Positions 7,887-16,821 of a stretch of DNA of 49,029 bases are shown piece by piece; positions within the stretch are counted from its first letter, which is position 1; the number at the start of each line of letters is the position of its first letter. A program made the position numbers and the translations under genes. The stretch comes from DASUFI01 sp036274635 (GTDB lineage: Bacteria; Planctomycetota; B15-G4). The stretch is taken from contig DASUFI010000113.1 of NCBI GenBank assembly GCA_036274635.1, positions 1 through 49,029 of the forward strand. The letters run 5' to 3'. The notes beneath the pieces are model-generated. The model was not told the origin of the DNA. It searched no databases and saw only the letters and a program-made list of their open reading frames with translations.

Positions 7887-9081
7887 GCTGGAACGCCGCC
7901 TCCAAGCCGCCGTGACCTCGAACCTCGGCCGCTTTCCCGTCGTCGCCCTGCTGGGCCCGCGGCAGGTGGGCAAGACGACGCTGGCGCTTGCCATCGCCGA
8001 CTCGGCCGGCAAGCCCAGCCTCTACCTCGACCTGGAGCGCGACAGCGACCGCGGCAAACTGGCCGATCCGGAAGACTACCTCACCCGGCACCGCGGCTCG
8101 CTGGTGGTCCTCGACGAGATTCAGCGAGTCCCCCAGCTGTTCCCCCTGCTGCGCAGCCTCGTCGATGAGCGCATCCGGACGCGCGAGAAGGCCGGCCACT
8201 TCCTGGTCCTCGGGAGCGCATCGCGCGACCTGTTGCGCCAGTCGTCGGAGAGCCTCGCGGGCCGCATCGCGTACCACGAGCTGGCTCCGTTCACGATGGA
8301 CGAGGCCGTGCGCGGCGGGCGGCGCGCCGACCTCGAGCGCCTCTGGCTGCGCGGGGGCTTTCCAGGCAGCTTCCTCGCCGACGACGACGCGGCCAGTTGG
8401 GAATGGCGGGGTCAGTTCATCGACACGTGGCTCGAACGGGATGTGCCGCAGCTGGGTCCGCGTCTGCCCGCAGCCCAGGTGCGGCGCTTGTGGTCGATGC
8501 TCGCCCTGGGCCAGGGCGACCAGCTCAATGCAGCCAGGCTCGCGGCCGGGCTCGGCGTCTCCGCCAACACGCTGCGATCGTGGCTCGACGTGCTCACGGA
8601 CCTGTACATGGTGCGCCAGCTTCCGGCGTGGTCGGGCAACAGCCGCAAGCGGCTCGTCCGGTCTCCCAAGGTCTACGTGCGCGACTCGGGACTGGTGCAT
8701 CGGCTGGCCCAGATCCCCGACACCGAGACGCTCCTCGGCCATCCGCTCTGCGGCCTCTCGTGGGAAGGATTTGCCATCGAGCAACTCCTCGCCCGGGTGT
8801 CCGACTCCTGGCAGGCCAGCTACTACCGCACGTCGGCGCAGGCGGAGATCGATCTCGTGCTCGAGGGGCCTCGCCGCCAGGTGCTGGCCATCGAGGTCAA
8901 GCGCACGACGGCGCCGGTGGCTGGCAAGGGGTTCCTGCTCGGCTGTGAAGTCGTCGGCGCCACGCGGCGCTTCCTCGTCATGCCTGCGGGCGAAGCCCAT
9001 TCGGTCGGGCACGGCGCGGAGGCCATCTCGCTCGTGGAGCTGGGACAGCAACTGGGCGAGGCCGCCGAATCGCGGCGATGA
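7885..9081 (+). CDS. AAA-type ATPase with DUF4143 domain
   Basis: 398 residues. Walker A GPRQVGKTT (24-32) and Walker B LVVLDE (73-78) are intact, and the LGSASRDLL segment near residue 112 is the sensor region. The C-terminal DUF4143 part carries EIDLVLEG...IEVKRT (about 320-345), a PD-(D/E)XK-like arrangement with Asp, Glu and Lys. This AAA_14/DUF4143 family is widespread and often found near mobile elements; its function is not established. The ATG at 7885 starts exactly where the family starts (MLERRL). The gene appears to be transcribed alone from a promoter that overlaps its own start. It is followed by a decayed transposase, in keeping with an accessory region. Confidence 0.92.
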   Translation: MLERRLQAAVTSNLGRFPVVALLGPRQVGKTTLALAIADSAGKPSLYLDLERDSDRGKLADPEDYLTRHRGSLVVLDEIQRVPQLFPLLRSLVDERIRTREKAGHFLVLGSASRDLLRQSSESLAGRIAYHELAPFTMDEAVRGGRRADLERLWLRGGFPGSFLADDDAASWEWRGQFIDTWLERDVPQLGPRLPAAQVRRLWSMLALGQGDQLNAARLAAGLGVSANTLRSWLDVLTDLYMVRQLPAWSGNSRKRLVRSPKVYVRDSGLVHRLAQIPDTETLLGHPLCGLSWEGFAIEQLLARVSDSWQASYYRTSAQAEIDLVLEGPRRQVLAIEVKRTTAPVAGKGFLLGCEVVGATRRFLVMPAGEAHSVGHGAEAISLVELGQQLGEAAESRR

Positions 9082-9302
9082 CGCCGCGTCAGGGGCGCGC
9101 GGCCTGAAAGTCGTCGCAGCGAGGCCCTGCGCCAGCGTGCTGTTGCGCGCCACCGCTCCCCGTTGACCAGAATGACGCGGGTGGATCAGGGCGTCGTGCG
9201 GCGCCGGTTGGAGTGCCGCGCGTCCATGGCGACATTTTCGCCAGCACGTGGGCACGGGGTGAGTTGCGGTCCGGCCAGAGCACTGCCACCCTGCTGCGCC
9301 CC

Positions 9303-10331
9303 ATGCCGTCCCTGACGACGCTGCTGCTCATGCTCCGCGTGCTGGTCCTCGACCGGCGGCGGCTGCTCCTCGAGAACATGGCCCTGCGCCAGCAGGTCAC
9401 CGTCCTGGAGCGCAGCGTGCAGCGGCCGCACCTGCGCGACAGCGACCGGGTCTTCTGGATCCTGATGCGCAAGGCGCTGCGGGACTGGAAGAGCTGCCTG
9501 CTCGTGGTCAAGCCAGAGACCGTGATCCGCTGGCATCGGCGCGGCTGGCAGTAGTACTGGCGGCGGAAGTCCTGGCCCAAGCGCGTCGGCCGGCCGCCGA
9601 TCGGCTGGCGGTTGGTCTACCTGATCAAGCGCCCCTCGACCGAGAACCCGCTCTGGGGCGCGCCGCGCATCCACGCCGAGCTGGCGATCCTCGGGCACAA
9701 GGTCGCCCAGTCGAGCGTGGACAAGTACATGGTAAAGCGGCCGCCCGGCGACCGCGGGCAGCGGTGGGCGACCTTCATGCGCAATCACCTGCGGGTCACG
9801 GCGGCGTGCGACCTCTTCACCGTGCCGACGGCGACGTTTCGCAACCTCTTCGTGCTTGTAGTGCTCAGCCACGAGCGGCGGCTGATCCGGCATGTGGCGG
9901 TGACGTCCAACCCGACCTCGGACTGGATCGCGGGGCAGCTGCGCGAGGCGTTTCCCGGGGGCGAGGAGCCGCGCTTCCTGCTGCACGACAGGGACGGCGC
10001 CTTCAGCGGTGAGGAGCTGACGCGCCAGCTCAAGGCTATGTGCATCCGCGAGCTACTGACGGCGCCGCAGTCGCCCTGGCAGAACTGTTACGTGGAGCGC
10101 GTGATCGGGACGATCCGGCGCGAGTGCACCGACCACATCATCCCGTTCGGCGAACGACACCTGCTTGCGATCCTGAGCGAGTACGTCGCGTACTACAATA
10201 CCTCGCGCTGCCACCAGAGTCTGGACGGCAACTCGCCCGTCCCGCGTGATGTCGCACCGGAGCCTGCCGTCGAGGTGCGGGCCGTGCCCGTCCTCGGCGG
10301 CCTGCATCACTCGTACACGCGCGCGGCCTGA
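9303..10331 (+). pseudogene. Transposase with integrase (rve) core, interrupted by TAG
   Basis: The reading frame runs from ATG 9303 to 10331 but has TAG at 9552-9554, where relatives continue ...HRRG-Y-YWRRK. Before the stop is the N-terminal helical part (LLLENMALRQQVTVLERSV). After it are the rve core elements: Asp in ACDLFTVPTATF, Asp in LLHDRDGAF, and Glu in the stretch after SPWQNCYVERVIGTIRREC. All three catalytic acidic positions thus survive, so a single nonsense change inactivated it. It belongs to the IS3/IS481-like group. I found no convincing terminal inverted repeats or target duplications in the flanks. TAG is a normal stop for several other genes here, so recoding is unlikely. 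Confidence 0.8.
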
Positions 10332-10646
10332 GCGAATCACGTTCGCTGCCTCTGCGCGCCGGAGATAGTCCATCCACAGGGCTAGATTCACGCGAGTCGC
10401 GCTCCGCTGAGCGCACCGACAGATCACTTGCGCCATCGGTGCGCATCGCTATCGTGCAGACGTTGCTGTGATTGGGCGGAGCGCAGGCTTTTCAGGACAG
10501 ACAACGGTGCAAGAGTTGCCTCAATCAGGCGACGCGCAGGGTTTTCAGGACAGACAGCACTATTCGGGACCCACAACGATGCACCCCGCCAAGCCCCGGA
10601 CGCCTTGAGGGCAGCTGAAGACGCCACACCGCACAGGCGCAGACGC
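10332..10646. other. Non-coding stretch after the transposase
   Basis: No gene is supported. The segment carries a two-copy direct repeat (listed separately) and a third weaker copy near 10563-10582. Base composition falls from here toward the low-GC gene on the minus strand, so a boundary of transferred DNA may lie in this stretch. Confidence 0.5.
10481..10557. repeat. Direct repeat, 54-nt period
   Basis: GCGCAGGCTTTTCAGGACAG (10481-10500, continuing ACA) and GCGCAGGGTTTTCAGGACAG (10535-10554, continuing ACA) differ at one base in 23. A degraded third copy (TTCGGGACCCACAACGATGC) follows. It may be a remnant of an insertion-sequence end or a small tandem array. Confidence 0.6.
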
Positions 10647-11801
10647 TCATCGTTCAGACGGCTCGGCTGTCCACACAGTTATTGTCGTTTCCATCCCAGC
10701 GGCGATGCAAACCAGTTGGTCAGTGCCACCCACAGCGGACTCACCGATGATGAGCAGCTTGTAAACTCCGGTTGGCACCTCCCATGAAGCCCGTCCGTAT
10801 GCATCCAACTCAAACTGGCCGCTCAAGACATCCCTGTCCTTGCCCGTGACGACAAGTACCTCCCCTAGGGACAGCTTCGAACCGTCCCCTGGGCCATTGA
10901 TTACCTGCAATGGCGTCATGATCCATTCCAGATTTCGTCGAACGAGCGGCTTGCCATTCTGGTCCACTACTAAGGAAGTTAGTAGGCCGGCTCCTTGCAC
11001 CGCGTCATCAGGTGGCGTGAAGCACGGATGCGCACCATCACCGAGACGGACTCTCTGTACCAGAGGCCACCCAGATCCCTGCCGGACCCAGCATACGGCA
11101 TAGACGCCGGGCAAGAGATCGCGAACGGCACACTCGCTCCTTCCATCAACTCGGCAGAGATGGGCCGCATCACCAAGGTTGATTGACCAAGAGCACGGCA
11201 CAATGAGCGCATCGAAAGGCTGCGCTTGCATGGACATCGACGACTTGACAGAAATCGATCCTTCGAGGCCCACATTGACTGTCCCGCAATCAAGCCGCGG
11301 TACTCCTGACTCTACGGCAAACGGCCCCACGGTACGGTTTCCACCCGAGGCGAAGCTCACTTGCAATACGAGCGCAGAACCCGGCGGCGGTGCAATAATA
11401 CAGCCTTCGTACTGGCCAGGCGTATGCATCCTAAATGCGTCCACCACCTCCGTCACTAGACGAAAACCACATCTATAGATATAGCACTGAATCACAGCAC
11501 CGCCTACGGCTGGCTGTCCATCGCCTCGCTCCAAGCCGATGCGAACGGACAACAATGGGCGAGGAGTACTGCCTACGGGTTGCACACTAGCCTGTTGCTG
11601 GATAGGCTCGGCTGCAGCCGCGAGCGTACTCGCGGTCGCGGCAACCATGAGGACGAGTCGTCCGCCAACGGAAGGCCAGCTTTCTGACAGGATGCAGTTT
11701 GCTCTGGCTCGGACGAAGGCTCTAGCGGCCGCCTTAATGTCGAGCCAAGCCCTTGACAATCGGCTTTTTCCAGAAATGAGCTGCTGCTGGTAGATTGTCA
11801 T
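10647..11801 (-). CDS. Membrane-anchored, cysteine-rich protein next to the RHS gene
   Basis: 384 residues. About 42 N-terminal residues are followed by one hydrophobic helix (GGRLVLMVAATASTLAAAA), so the protein is probably anchored in the inner membrane or processed, with about 320 residues outside the cytoplasm. The outer part has about eleven cysteines, several in YxC/CxV-like beta strands (VIQCYIYRC, AVCWV, LVCIAA), suggesting disulfides. It starts 44 bases after the RHS stop, with GAGGA seven bases before ATG 11801. Its base composition is clearly lower in GC than its neighbours and like the RHS tail, so both were probably gained together. An immunity or partner role is inferred from position only; no family recognised. 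Confidence 0.75.
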   Translation of the reverse strand: MTIYQQQLISGKSRLSRAWLDIKAAARAFVRARANCILSESWPSVGGRLVLMVAATASTLAAAAEPIQQQASVQPVGSTPRPLLSVRIGLERGDGQPAVGGAVIQCYIYRCGFRLVTEVVDAFRMHTPGQYEGCIIAPPPGSALVLQVSFASGGNRTVGPFAVESGVPRLDCGTVNVGLEGSISVKSSMSMQAQPFDALIVPCSWSINLGDAAHLCRVDGRSECAVRDLLPGVYAVCWVRQGSGWPLVQRVRLGDGAHPCFTPPDDAVQGAGLLTSLVVDQNGKPLVRRNLEWIMTPLQVINGPGDGSKLSLGEVLVVTGKDRDVLSGQFELDAYGRASWEVPTGVYKLLIIGESAVGGTDQLVCIAAGMETTITVWTAEPSER

Positions 11802-11844
11802 GCAGTTCCTCACAAGTCCGCCATCTATGAAAAGGAAAGTGGTG

Positions 11845-12264
11845 TCATTGATGCGGTAGGTGGAACTTATCCTTGCACCGATAATGGCAGCAGTCGACGA
11901 GCTGGTCGTAGCCCTTCTTGACCGCACAATTGTACGCCTTAATAGGCACTTCGGAGATGCATATAGCATATTCTTTTTTGGATGTGCCACTCATTACGAC
12001 GCCGCCGGGTCCATCACCAAAGCCACCATGTTTATCCTGGCAGTCAAGTGTGGCCTGATATGTGCAGTCCGCAAGAGCATTATTGTAGGCGATGATTGCG
12101 GAATCCTTGCACAGCTGGCCCTCCGGGTTTTCGAACTGTTTGCACTTCTTGAAACATTCTTCGTAACCAGGCGGCGGGTCACCGGGGGGTGGAGGCTCGT
12201 CATGGAACAATGGTGGCCAGAAGGGGGGATGCTTCTCCCCGGGATGATCCGGACCAAGCACGGT
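11845..12264 (-). other. Variable cysteine-rich tip of the RHS protein
   Basis: These 139 codons follow the DPSGG boundary motif at about 12265-12279. They have a lower GC content than the core and encode ten cysteines in pairs and singles (CFKKC, DCC, YRC). This is where polymorphic RHS toxins carry exchangeable domains. No known toxin motif (HNH, ART, deaminase, metalloprotease) is visible, so enzymatic toxicity is not shown; a disulfide-rich binding module is equally possible. Confidence 0.6.
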
Positions 12265-15200
12265 GCCGCCGCTTGGATCAATGAAGTGCAGTGGCGTCAG
12301 CGACGCATACACATATGGGTTCGGAAGGATGCTCGAAAAACTTGGATCTCGCTGAACAAACCTCCCCCAGCCGCTTCGGTACGCCCGCGCCCGGTTGTTG
12401 TACCAGGTGTCGTCGACCGTGCCGAGCACTGTGTACTCGTCACGCCCAGCGAAGCGCACGTTGTTCTTGATCGAGGGCGACTCCATGGCCGAGAGCTTGA
12501 CGAAGCTGCTGTTGACGATCGTCGTCTGGCCCCACTCCAGATACCGATAGCCCTCCGCGATGTCCCCGTCCGCCTCGACGAGGTTGGCCACCGATCCAAG
12601 GTGGTCCGTGTGGGCGTAGTACTGCACGTCCGGGTTCGGGACTTGGTACTCGTACATCACGAGGTCGTCGATGCGCCCGGGGTTGAAGACGTACTGCTTC
12701 CGGCTCGTCTCCGTGCTGCTGAGCCACTCCACATGCTCGATCAGCTCGTCGCCATCGAAGTAGTACCGGTACGTGCGTGCGCCGCCATCCCACTGGACCC
12801 GGCGTCCGAGGGCGTCGTAGTGCCAAGTGTGCGTGATGGCCGGTGAGCCCGCCTGGATGTAGCGCCCCCACTGATTGTTCCAGGTGTACTGCAGGGCGTT
12901 GCTCGCCCCGGTGTAGTTGCCGTTCTGGTCCGAGCTAACAGCGCTGCCGCCCTCGGTCGAGATCTGGTTGGCCTTGTCGTGCGTGAACGTCTGGTCGTCC
13001 GTGCCGTCCAGCTGCCGCGTGACCCGGTTGCCCGTCTGGTCGTAATTGAACGCGCCATTGCCCCGGTAGTGCGTCAGGGAGAGGTTGGTCGCCATGGGAT
13101 CGGTGATGTAGGCCGTCGCGACCCCGCGCAGCGCCGTGATGAGGCGCTTGGCGCCGTCGTACTTGTACTGGGCGCCCTCATCGCGCACATCGCCCGTAAT
13201 GCGGGTGTTCTGGACATCGTCGTAATAGAACCGGTCCCAAGCCGTGATCTGGCTGCTCGCGTCGTAACCGTAGGTGAACTCGTCCAGCGTGTGGCCGCTC
13301 GACGTATCAAACGCGTGGATGTCACTGATGCGCCCGTACCCGTCGTACGTCCGCGTCTCGTAGCTGCCGGGGTAGGTCTTCTTGATCATCCGCGGCCCGC
13401 TCCACGTGAAGTCGACTACCTGGCTGCTGCCGCGTGAGATCTTGTCCACCCGGTCGAGGGCATCGAGGCTATAGTGGATCGTGTTCCCTGAGACGGGATA
13501 GAGCTTGGAGAGGACGTTGCCCTTCACGTCGTAGACGTAACTGATCGTGCGCCCCGCGCCGCTGGCGTAGCCGTCGAGGACCTGGACCTCGGTCTCCATC
13601 TTCCCGAGAGTATTCCATGTCCTGTCGATGCCGGTGGTGTAGGCGCCATTCTCGGACGTGTCGGCTGAGACCAGGCGCCCGAGGCCGTCGTAGCCGAACG
13701 TCAGCGAGGTCGCGCCGACGACGTTGGTCGCGAGGGTGTTCGTCCGGCTCGTGAGGCGGTCGTTCTTGTCGTAGGCGCAGACGCTGACCGTGCCGTTCGG
13801 GTCGGTCGTCGAGATGCGGTTGCCGGACTTGTCAAAGGTCTGCAGCGTCTTCTCGGCCGTCGAGGGATTGGGCGGCCACTGCGTCGTGACCACGCGGTCG
13901 AGCTTGTCATAGGTGTACAGCGTGTCCTGGTCGCCGGTGGTCGAGTTCTTGGCGCGGTAGGTCACGAGCCGCCCGTCGGAATCGTAGGTGTACTCGGTCG
14001 TCGGGTCGGTCGCCCCGCACTCCGCGATCTCCTTGGTCTTCCAGAGCTGCTCGTTGTGCTCGAAGCGCTTCTCGTCGCCGTTGCCGTCGACGACCTTGGT
14101 GAGCTGGTCGCGCAGCCCGTAGGAGTAGACCGTGTCCATGGTCGTGGACACGTCGAGGCGCTCCTTCATCGTGGTCCGGTGGTTGCGCGCGTCGTAGACG
14201 TACTCCGTGATCACGTCCTTGTCCGCCTCGATCCCCGTGTCCTGGCTCTGGTCCTTGCGCGTGACCTTGGTCACGTTGCCGTTCTTGTCGTAATCGCTGA
14301 TGAGAATCGTGGGATCGGACCCGAGCGGATCCTGGCGCGTGATCTCGCGGCCCACGGCATCGTAGGTGTGCGTCCAGAGCGAGCAGCCACAGACGTCGCC
14401 GCTGTGCGAGAGCACGGCGCTGCGCTCGTCGAGGATGAGGGTGTTCGTGCGCACACCGTCGCCGAGGTTGGTGGAGAGGTCGGCCTTCTTCGCCAGCTCG
14501 TCCGTCTGGTACAGGCGATTGGCCTGATCGAAGGCGTACACCGTCTGCGCCAGGAGCGTGTTGCCGCTGTTGTAGTGCTGCCGGCTGATCACGTTGCCCG
14601 CGGCATCGTAGGTCAGGGTGACGTAGTGGCCCTCGGGGTCCGTGGTCTTCGTGAGCCGGTCGTAGCCGTCGTAGAGGTAGAGCGTGTTGTACCCGCGCGG
14701 GTTGGTCACCGTGACCCGATTGCCGTTGCTGTCGTACGTCGTGCTCGTGATCGCGTCGTCGGCGCTGCTCGCCGCCTTCCTGGTCACCGAGGCCACGAGG
14801 TCGCGCACGTCGTAGGCCGTCTGCGTCTGGTTACCCTCAGGCGAGGTCGCCAGCGTCAGGCGATCGTCCTTGTCGAAGGCATAGGTGCGCGTGATGCGCG
14901 AGGCATTCGTCAGGTCCTCACGCACGCGCGTGAGGTTGTCCTGCACGTCGAAGTCGCGGTCCACCACAAACCAGCTGTCTCCAACGGTCGTGTCATTGCT
15001 GACCTCGGTCTTCGTGACCCGATCGTTCGCGTCGAAGTGCGTCGTCTTGCTCACCGAGCCCGGCTCGACGGCGAGGATGACCTGGTCGAGCGCGTTCACG
15101 GTGTAGACCGTGGCGTTGTTGTTGGCGTCCTTGACCTGCGTGACCTGCCCGATCGAGTTGTAGTCGTAGTCGGTCGTCAGGTTCAGGCCGCCTGAGTCGC

Positions 15201-16821
15201 GGGTCACGACGTTCGGGAAGGCGCTCTTGCTGTTGACCGTGGTGTAACTGGTGTCGGTGTGTTTGCTCAGGGGATCGGTGTGTCGCGTCACCTGTCCGCT
15301 GCTGTTCACGAGGTAGATGTCGCGGATCGTGCCGTGCGTGCTGTTCGGCCAGGTGACCGCCGGCGCCGTCTTCGTGATCAGGTTGCCGTTGCCGTCGTAA
15401 TCGTAGTCCCACGTCGAGCCATTCGGGTCGGTCAGCGTCGAGAGGCGAGCGTTCGTCGCCCACGTATAGGTCCAGACCTTCGGCGAACCGTCGCCCGCGT
15501 CCTTCTTGAAGCTGACGGAGAGGACGTTTCCGCTGCCGTCGAACGTGTACAGCACGCGGTTGCCGAGCGGGAAGATCACCGACGTGACGTTGCCCGCCGC
15601 ATCGTAGGCGTAGGTCGTCTCGTAGTAATTGCTCGCGTCGTAATAGACGTCGCGCTTCGTGATGAGGTTGCCCTCGTGGCCGTCGTCCCAGAAGTAGACC
15701 GTCTTGTTGCTCTCGCGGTCGACGACCGTGACCTTCTTGTTCGTGGTGTCGTAGGTCAGCGTGAGGTCGTTGCCGGCCCGCGTCTCCTTCGTGATGAAGC
15801 CGCTCGCATCGTAGGCCCACTTCCACTTGCCGGTCGCGCCGTCGCCGGGGCGCACGACCTCGGTGAGCTGGCCGCTGCCGTCGTACTTGTAGGTCGTTGT
15901 CTTGCCCGAAGTGTAGTCATCGTCCGTGCCGGTCTCGTCCACGGTGGGCGTGCGCACGGTCGTCAGGTGCCCGCCCGAGTCGTAGGCGTAGACCCACTCC
16001 CGGCTGGCGGGGTCGGTGATCTTCGTGATGCGGTCGTTGCTGTCGAAGGCGAGCGTCGTGTCCTGGTCCAGCGTATCGCGGACCTTCGTGAGCCGGCTGT
16101 TACTGTCGTAGGAGCAGCTCAGGCGGTTGCCGTTGAGGTCGGTCATGGTCTTCAGCCGAAACCACGTATTGTCCGACGAGTCCCGCTCGTAGACCTCCTT
16201 CACGCCTTCGCGGTCCGTGCGCCAGTACTCCGGAGTGGCCGTGCGCGTCAGCACGTCGTAGCGGCCGATGGGCGAGGTGTAGGTGCTGCCGCTCAGCGTG
16301 TACTCGTCGCGGCGGCCTTCTTCGTAGAAGAGCGCCTTGGTCGGCGAGCCGCTGGTGTCGTACTTGATGCGCTTGTTCCAGTTGAACTCCCACTCGCTCC
16401 CGAGGGGTCCGGCGTAGCTGGACACCGAGCCGCGGTAGATGCGCTGGAAGATGAGCGGCAGCCCCACGCCCGGCAGCATGAGGTCGTTGTCCGTCCACTC
16501 GAGCCGCCCCTTGTAGGAGATCCAGTGCGCTGCCGGCTCGGCGAGGCTCCCGTAGCCGCGGCTGTCGGGGTTGCTGAAGTCGTCTCCGCCGCTGCCCACG
16601 AGTGCCTGCGGACCCTGCGTGAACAGGAACCGGTTGCTCGCCGCCGAGCTGAACTGCGGGTTGCGCAAGGTCTCCAGCTTGCTGTCGCGGCTGAAGGTGT
16701 TGATGCGGCGGTTCGTCACGGCGAGCGCCGCCGGCATGAAGGCCGGGGGCAGCGCGAGCAGCACGGCCAGTCCGTAGACGACCGGGGCCAAGCGACGACG
16801 CGCTTCATAGGACGACCTCAT
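11845..16821 (-). CDS. Secreted RHS/YD-repeat protein with cysteine-rich C-terminal tail
   Basis: 1658 residues. A Sec signal peptide (residues 1-34, ...PPAFMPAALA) is followed by a DUF6531-like start (SDNDLMLPG-type segment near LEWTDNDLMLPGVGLPL), then dozens of YD repeats (YDSNGRLT-like) forming the hollow beta shell. The RHS-associated core ends WGRFVQRDPSF...PYVYAS...PLHFIDPSG, the motif that bounds variable tips in RHS proteins. The final 139 residues (nt 11845-12264) are unlike the core: a proline-rich linker (PPPPGDPPP) and a domain with ten cysteines. GC content drops sharply at this boundary. ATG 16821 overlaps the glycosyltransferase stop as ATGA, so translation is coupled. The protein is probably a cell-surface or released effector; the tail activity is unknown. 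Confidence 0.92.
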   Translation of the reverse strand: MRSSYEARRRLAPVVYGLAVLLALPPAFMPAALAVTNRRINTFSRDSKLETLRNPQFSSAASNRFLFTQGPQALVGSGGDDFSNPDSRGYGSLAEPAAHWISYKGRLEWTDNDLMLPGVGLPLIFQRIYRGSVSSYAGPLGSEWEFNWNKRIKYDTSGSPTKALFYEEGRRDEYTLSGSTYTSPIGRYDVLTRTATPEYWRTDREGVKEVYERDSSDNTWFRLKTMTDLNGNRLSCSYDSNSRLTKVRDTLDQDTTLAFDSNDRITKITDPASREWVYAYDSGGHLTTVRTPTVDETGTDDDYTSGKTTTYKYDGSGQLTEVVRPGDGATGKWKWAYDASGFITKETRAGNDLTLTYDTTNKKVTVVDRESNKTVYFWDDGHEGNLITKRDVYYDASNYYETTYAYDAAGNVTSVIFPLGNRVLYTFDGSGNVLSVSFKKDAGDGSPKVWTYTWATNARLSTLTDPNGSTWDYDYDGNGNLITKTAPAVTWPNSTHGTIRDIYLVNSSGQVTRHTDPLSKHTDTSYTTVNSKSAFPNVVTRDSGGLNLTTDYDYNSIGQVTQVKDANNNATVYTVNALDQVILAVEPGSVSKTTHFDANDRVTKTEVSNDTTVGDSWFVVDRDFDVQDNLTRVREDLTNASRITRTYAFDKDDRLTLATSPEGNQTQTAYDVRDLVASVTRKAASSADDAITSTTYDSNGNRVTVTNPRGYNTLYLYDGYDRLTKTTDPEGHYVTLTYDAAGNVISRQHYNSGNTLLAQTVYAFDQANRLYQTDELAKKADLSTNLGDGVRTNTLILDERSAVLSHSGDVCGCSLWTHTYDAVGREITRQDPLGSDPTILISDYDKNGNVTKVTRKDQSQDTGIEADKDVITEYVYDARNHRTTMKERLDVSTTMDTVYSYGLRDQLTKVVDGNGDEKRFEHNEQLWKTKEIAECGATDPTTEYTYDSDGRLVTYRAKNSTTGDQDTLYTYDKLDRVVTTQWPPNPSTAEKTLQTFDKSGNRISTTDPNGTVSVCAYDKNDRLTSRTNTLATNVVGATSLTFGYDGLGRLVSADTSENGAYTTGIDRTWNTLGKMETEVQVLDGYASGAGRTISYVYDVKGNVLSKLYPVSGNTIHYSLDALDRVDKISRGSSQVVDFTWSGPRMIKKTYPGSYETRTYDGYGRISDIHAFDTSSGHTLDEFTYGYDASSQITAWDRFYYDDVQNTRITGDVRDEGAQYKYDGAKRLITALRGVATAYITDPMATNLSLTHYRGNGAFNYDQTGNRVTRQLDGTDDQTFTHDKANQISTEGGSAVSSDQNGNYTGASNALQYTWNNQWGRYIQAGSPAITHTWHYDALGRRVQWDGGARTYRYYFDGDELIEHVEWLSSTETSRKQYVFNPGRIDDLVMYEYQVPNPDVQYYAHTDHLGSVANLVEADGDIAEGYRYLEWGQTTIVNSSFVKLSAMESPSIKNNVRFAGRDEYTVLGTVDDTWYNNRARAYRSGWGRFVQRDPSFSSILPNPYVYASLTPLHFIDPSGGTVLGPDHPGEKHPPFWPPLFHDEPPPPGDPPPGYEECFKKCKQFENPEGQLCKDSAIIAYNNALADCTYQATLDCQDKHGGFGDGPGGVVMSGTSKKEYAICISEVPIKAYNCAVKKGYDQLVDCCHYRCKDKFHLPHQ

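Noticed and set aside
7052..9554. Amber (TAG) recoding, suggested by two in-frame TAG codons in adjacent genes
   Set aside because: TAG is the ordinary stop of several intact genes here (DUF900, MIP18-type, pgl, gnd and SGNH), and both interrupted genes lie in a decaying region.
9082..10430. Terminal inverted repeats and target duplication of an insertion sequence
   Set aside because: I compared the flanks by eye and found no convincing matching ends; the element borders remain undefined.
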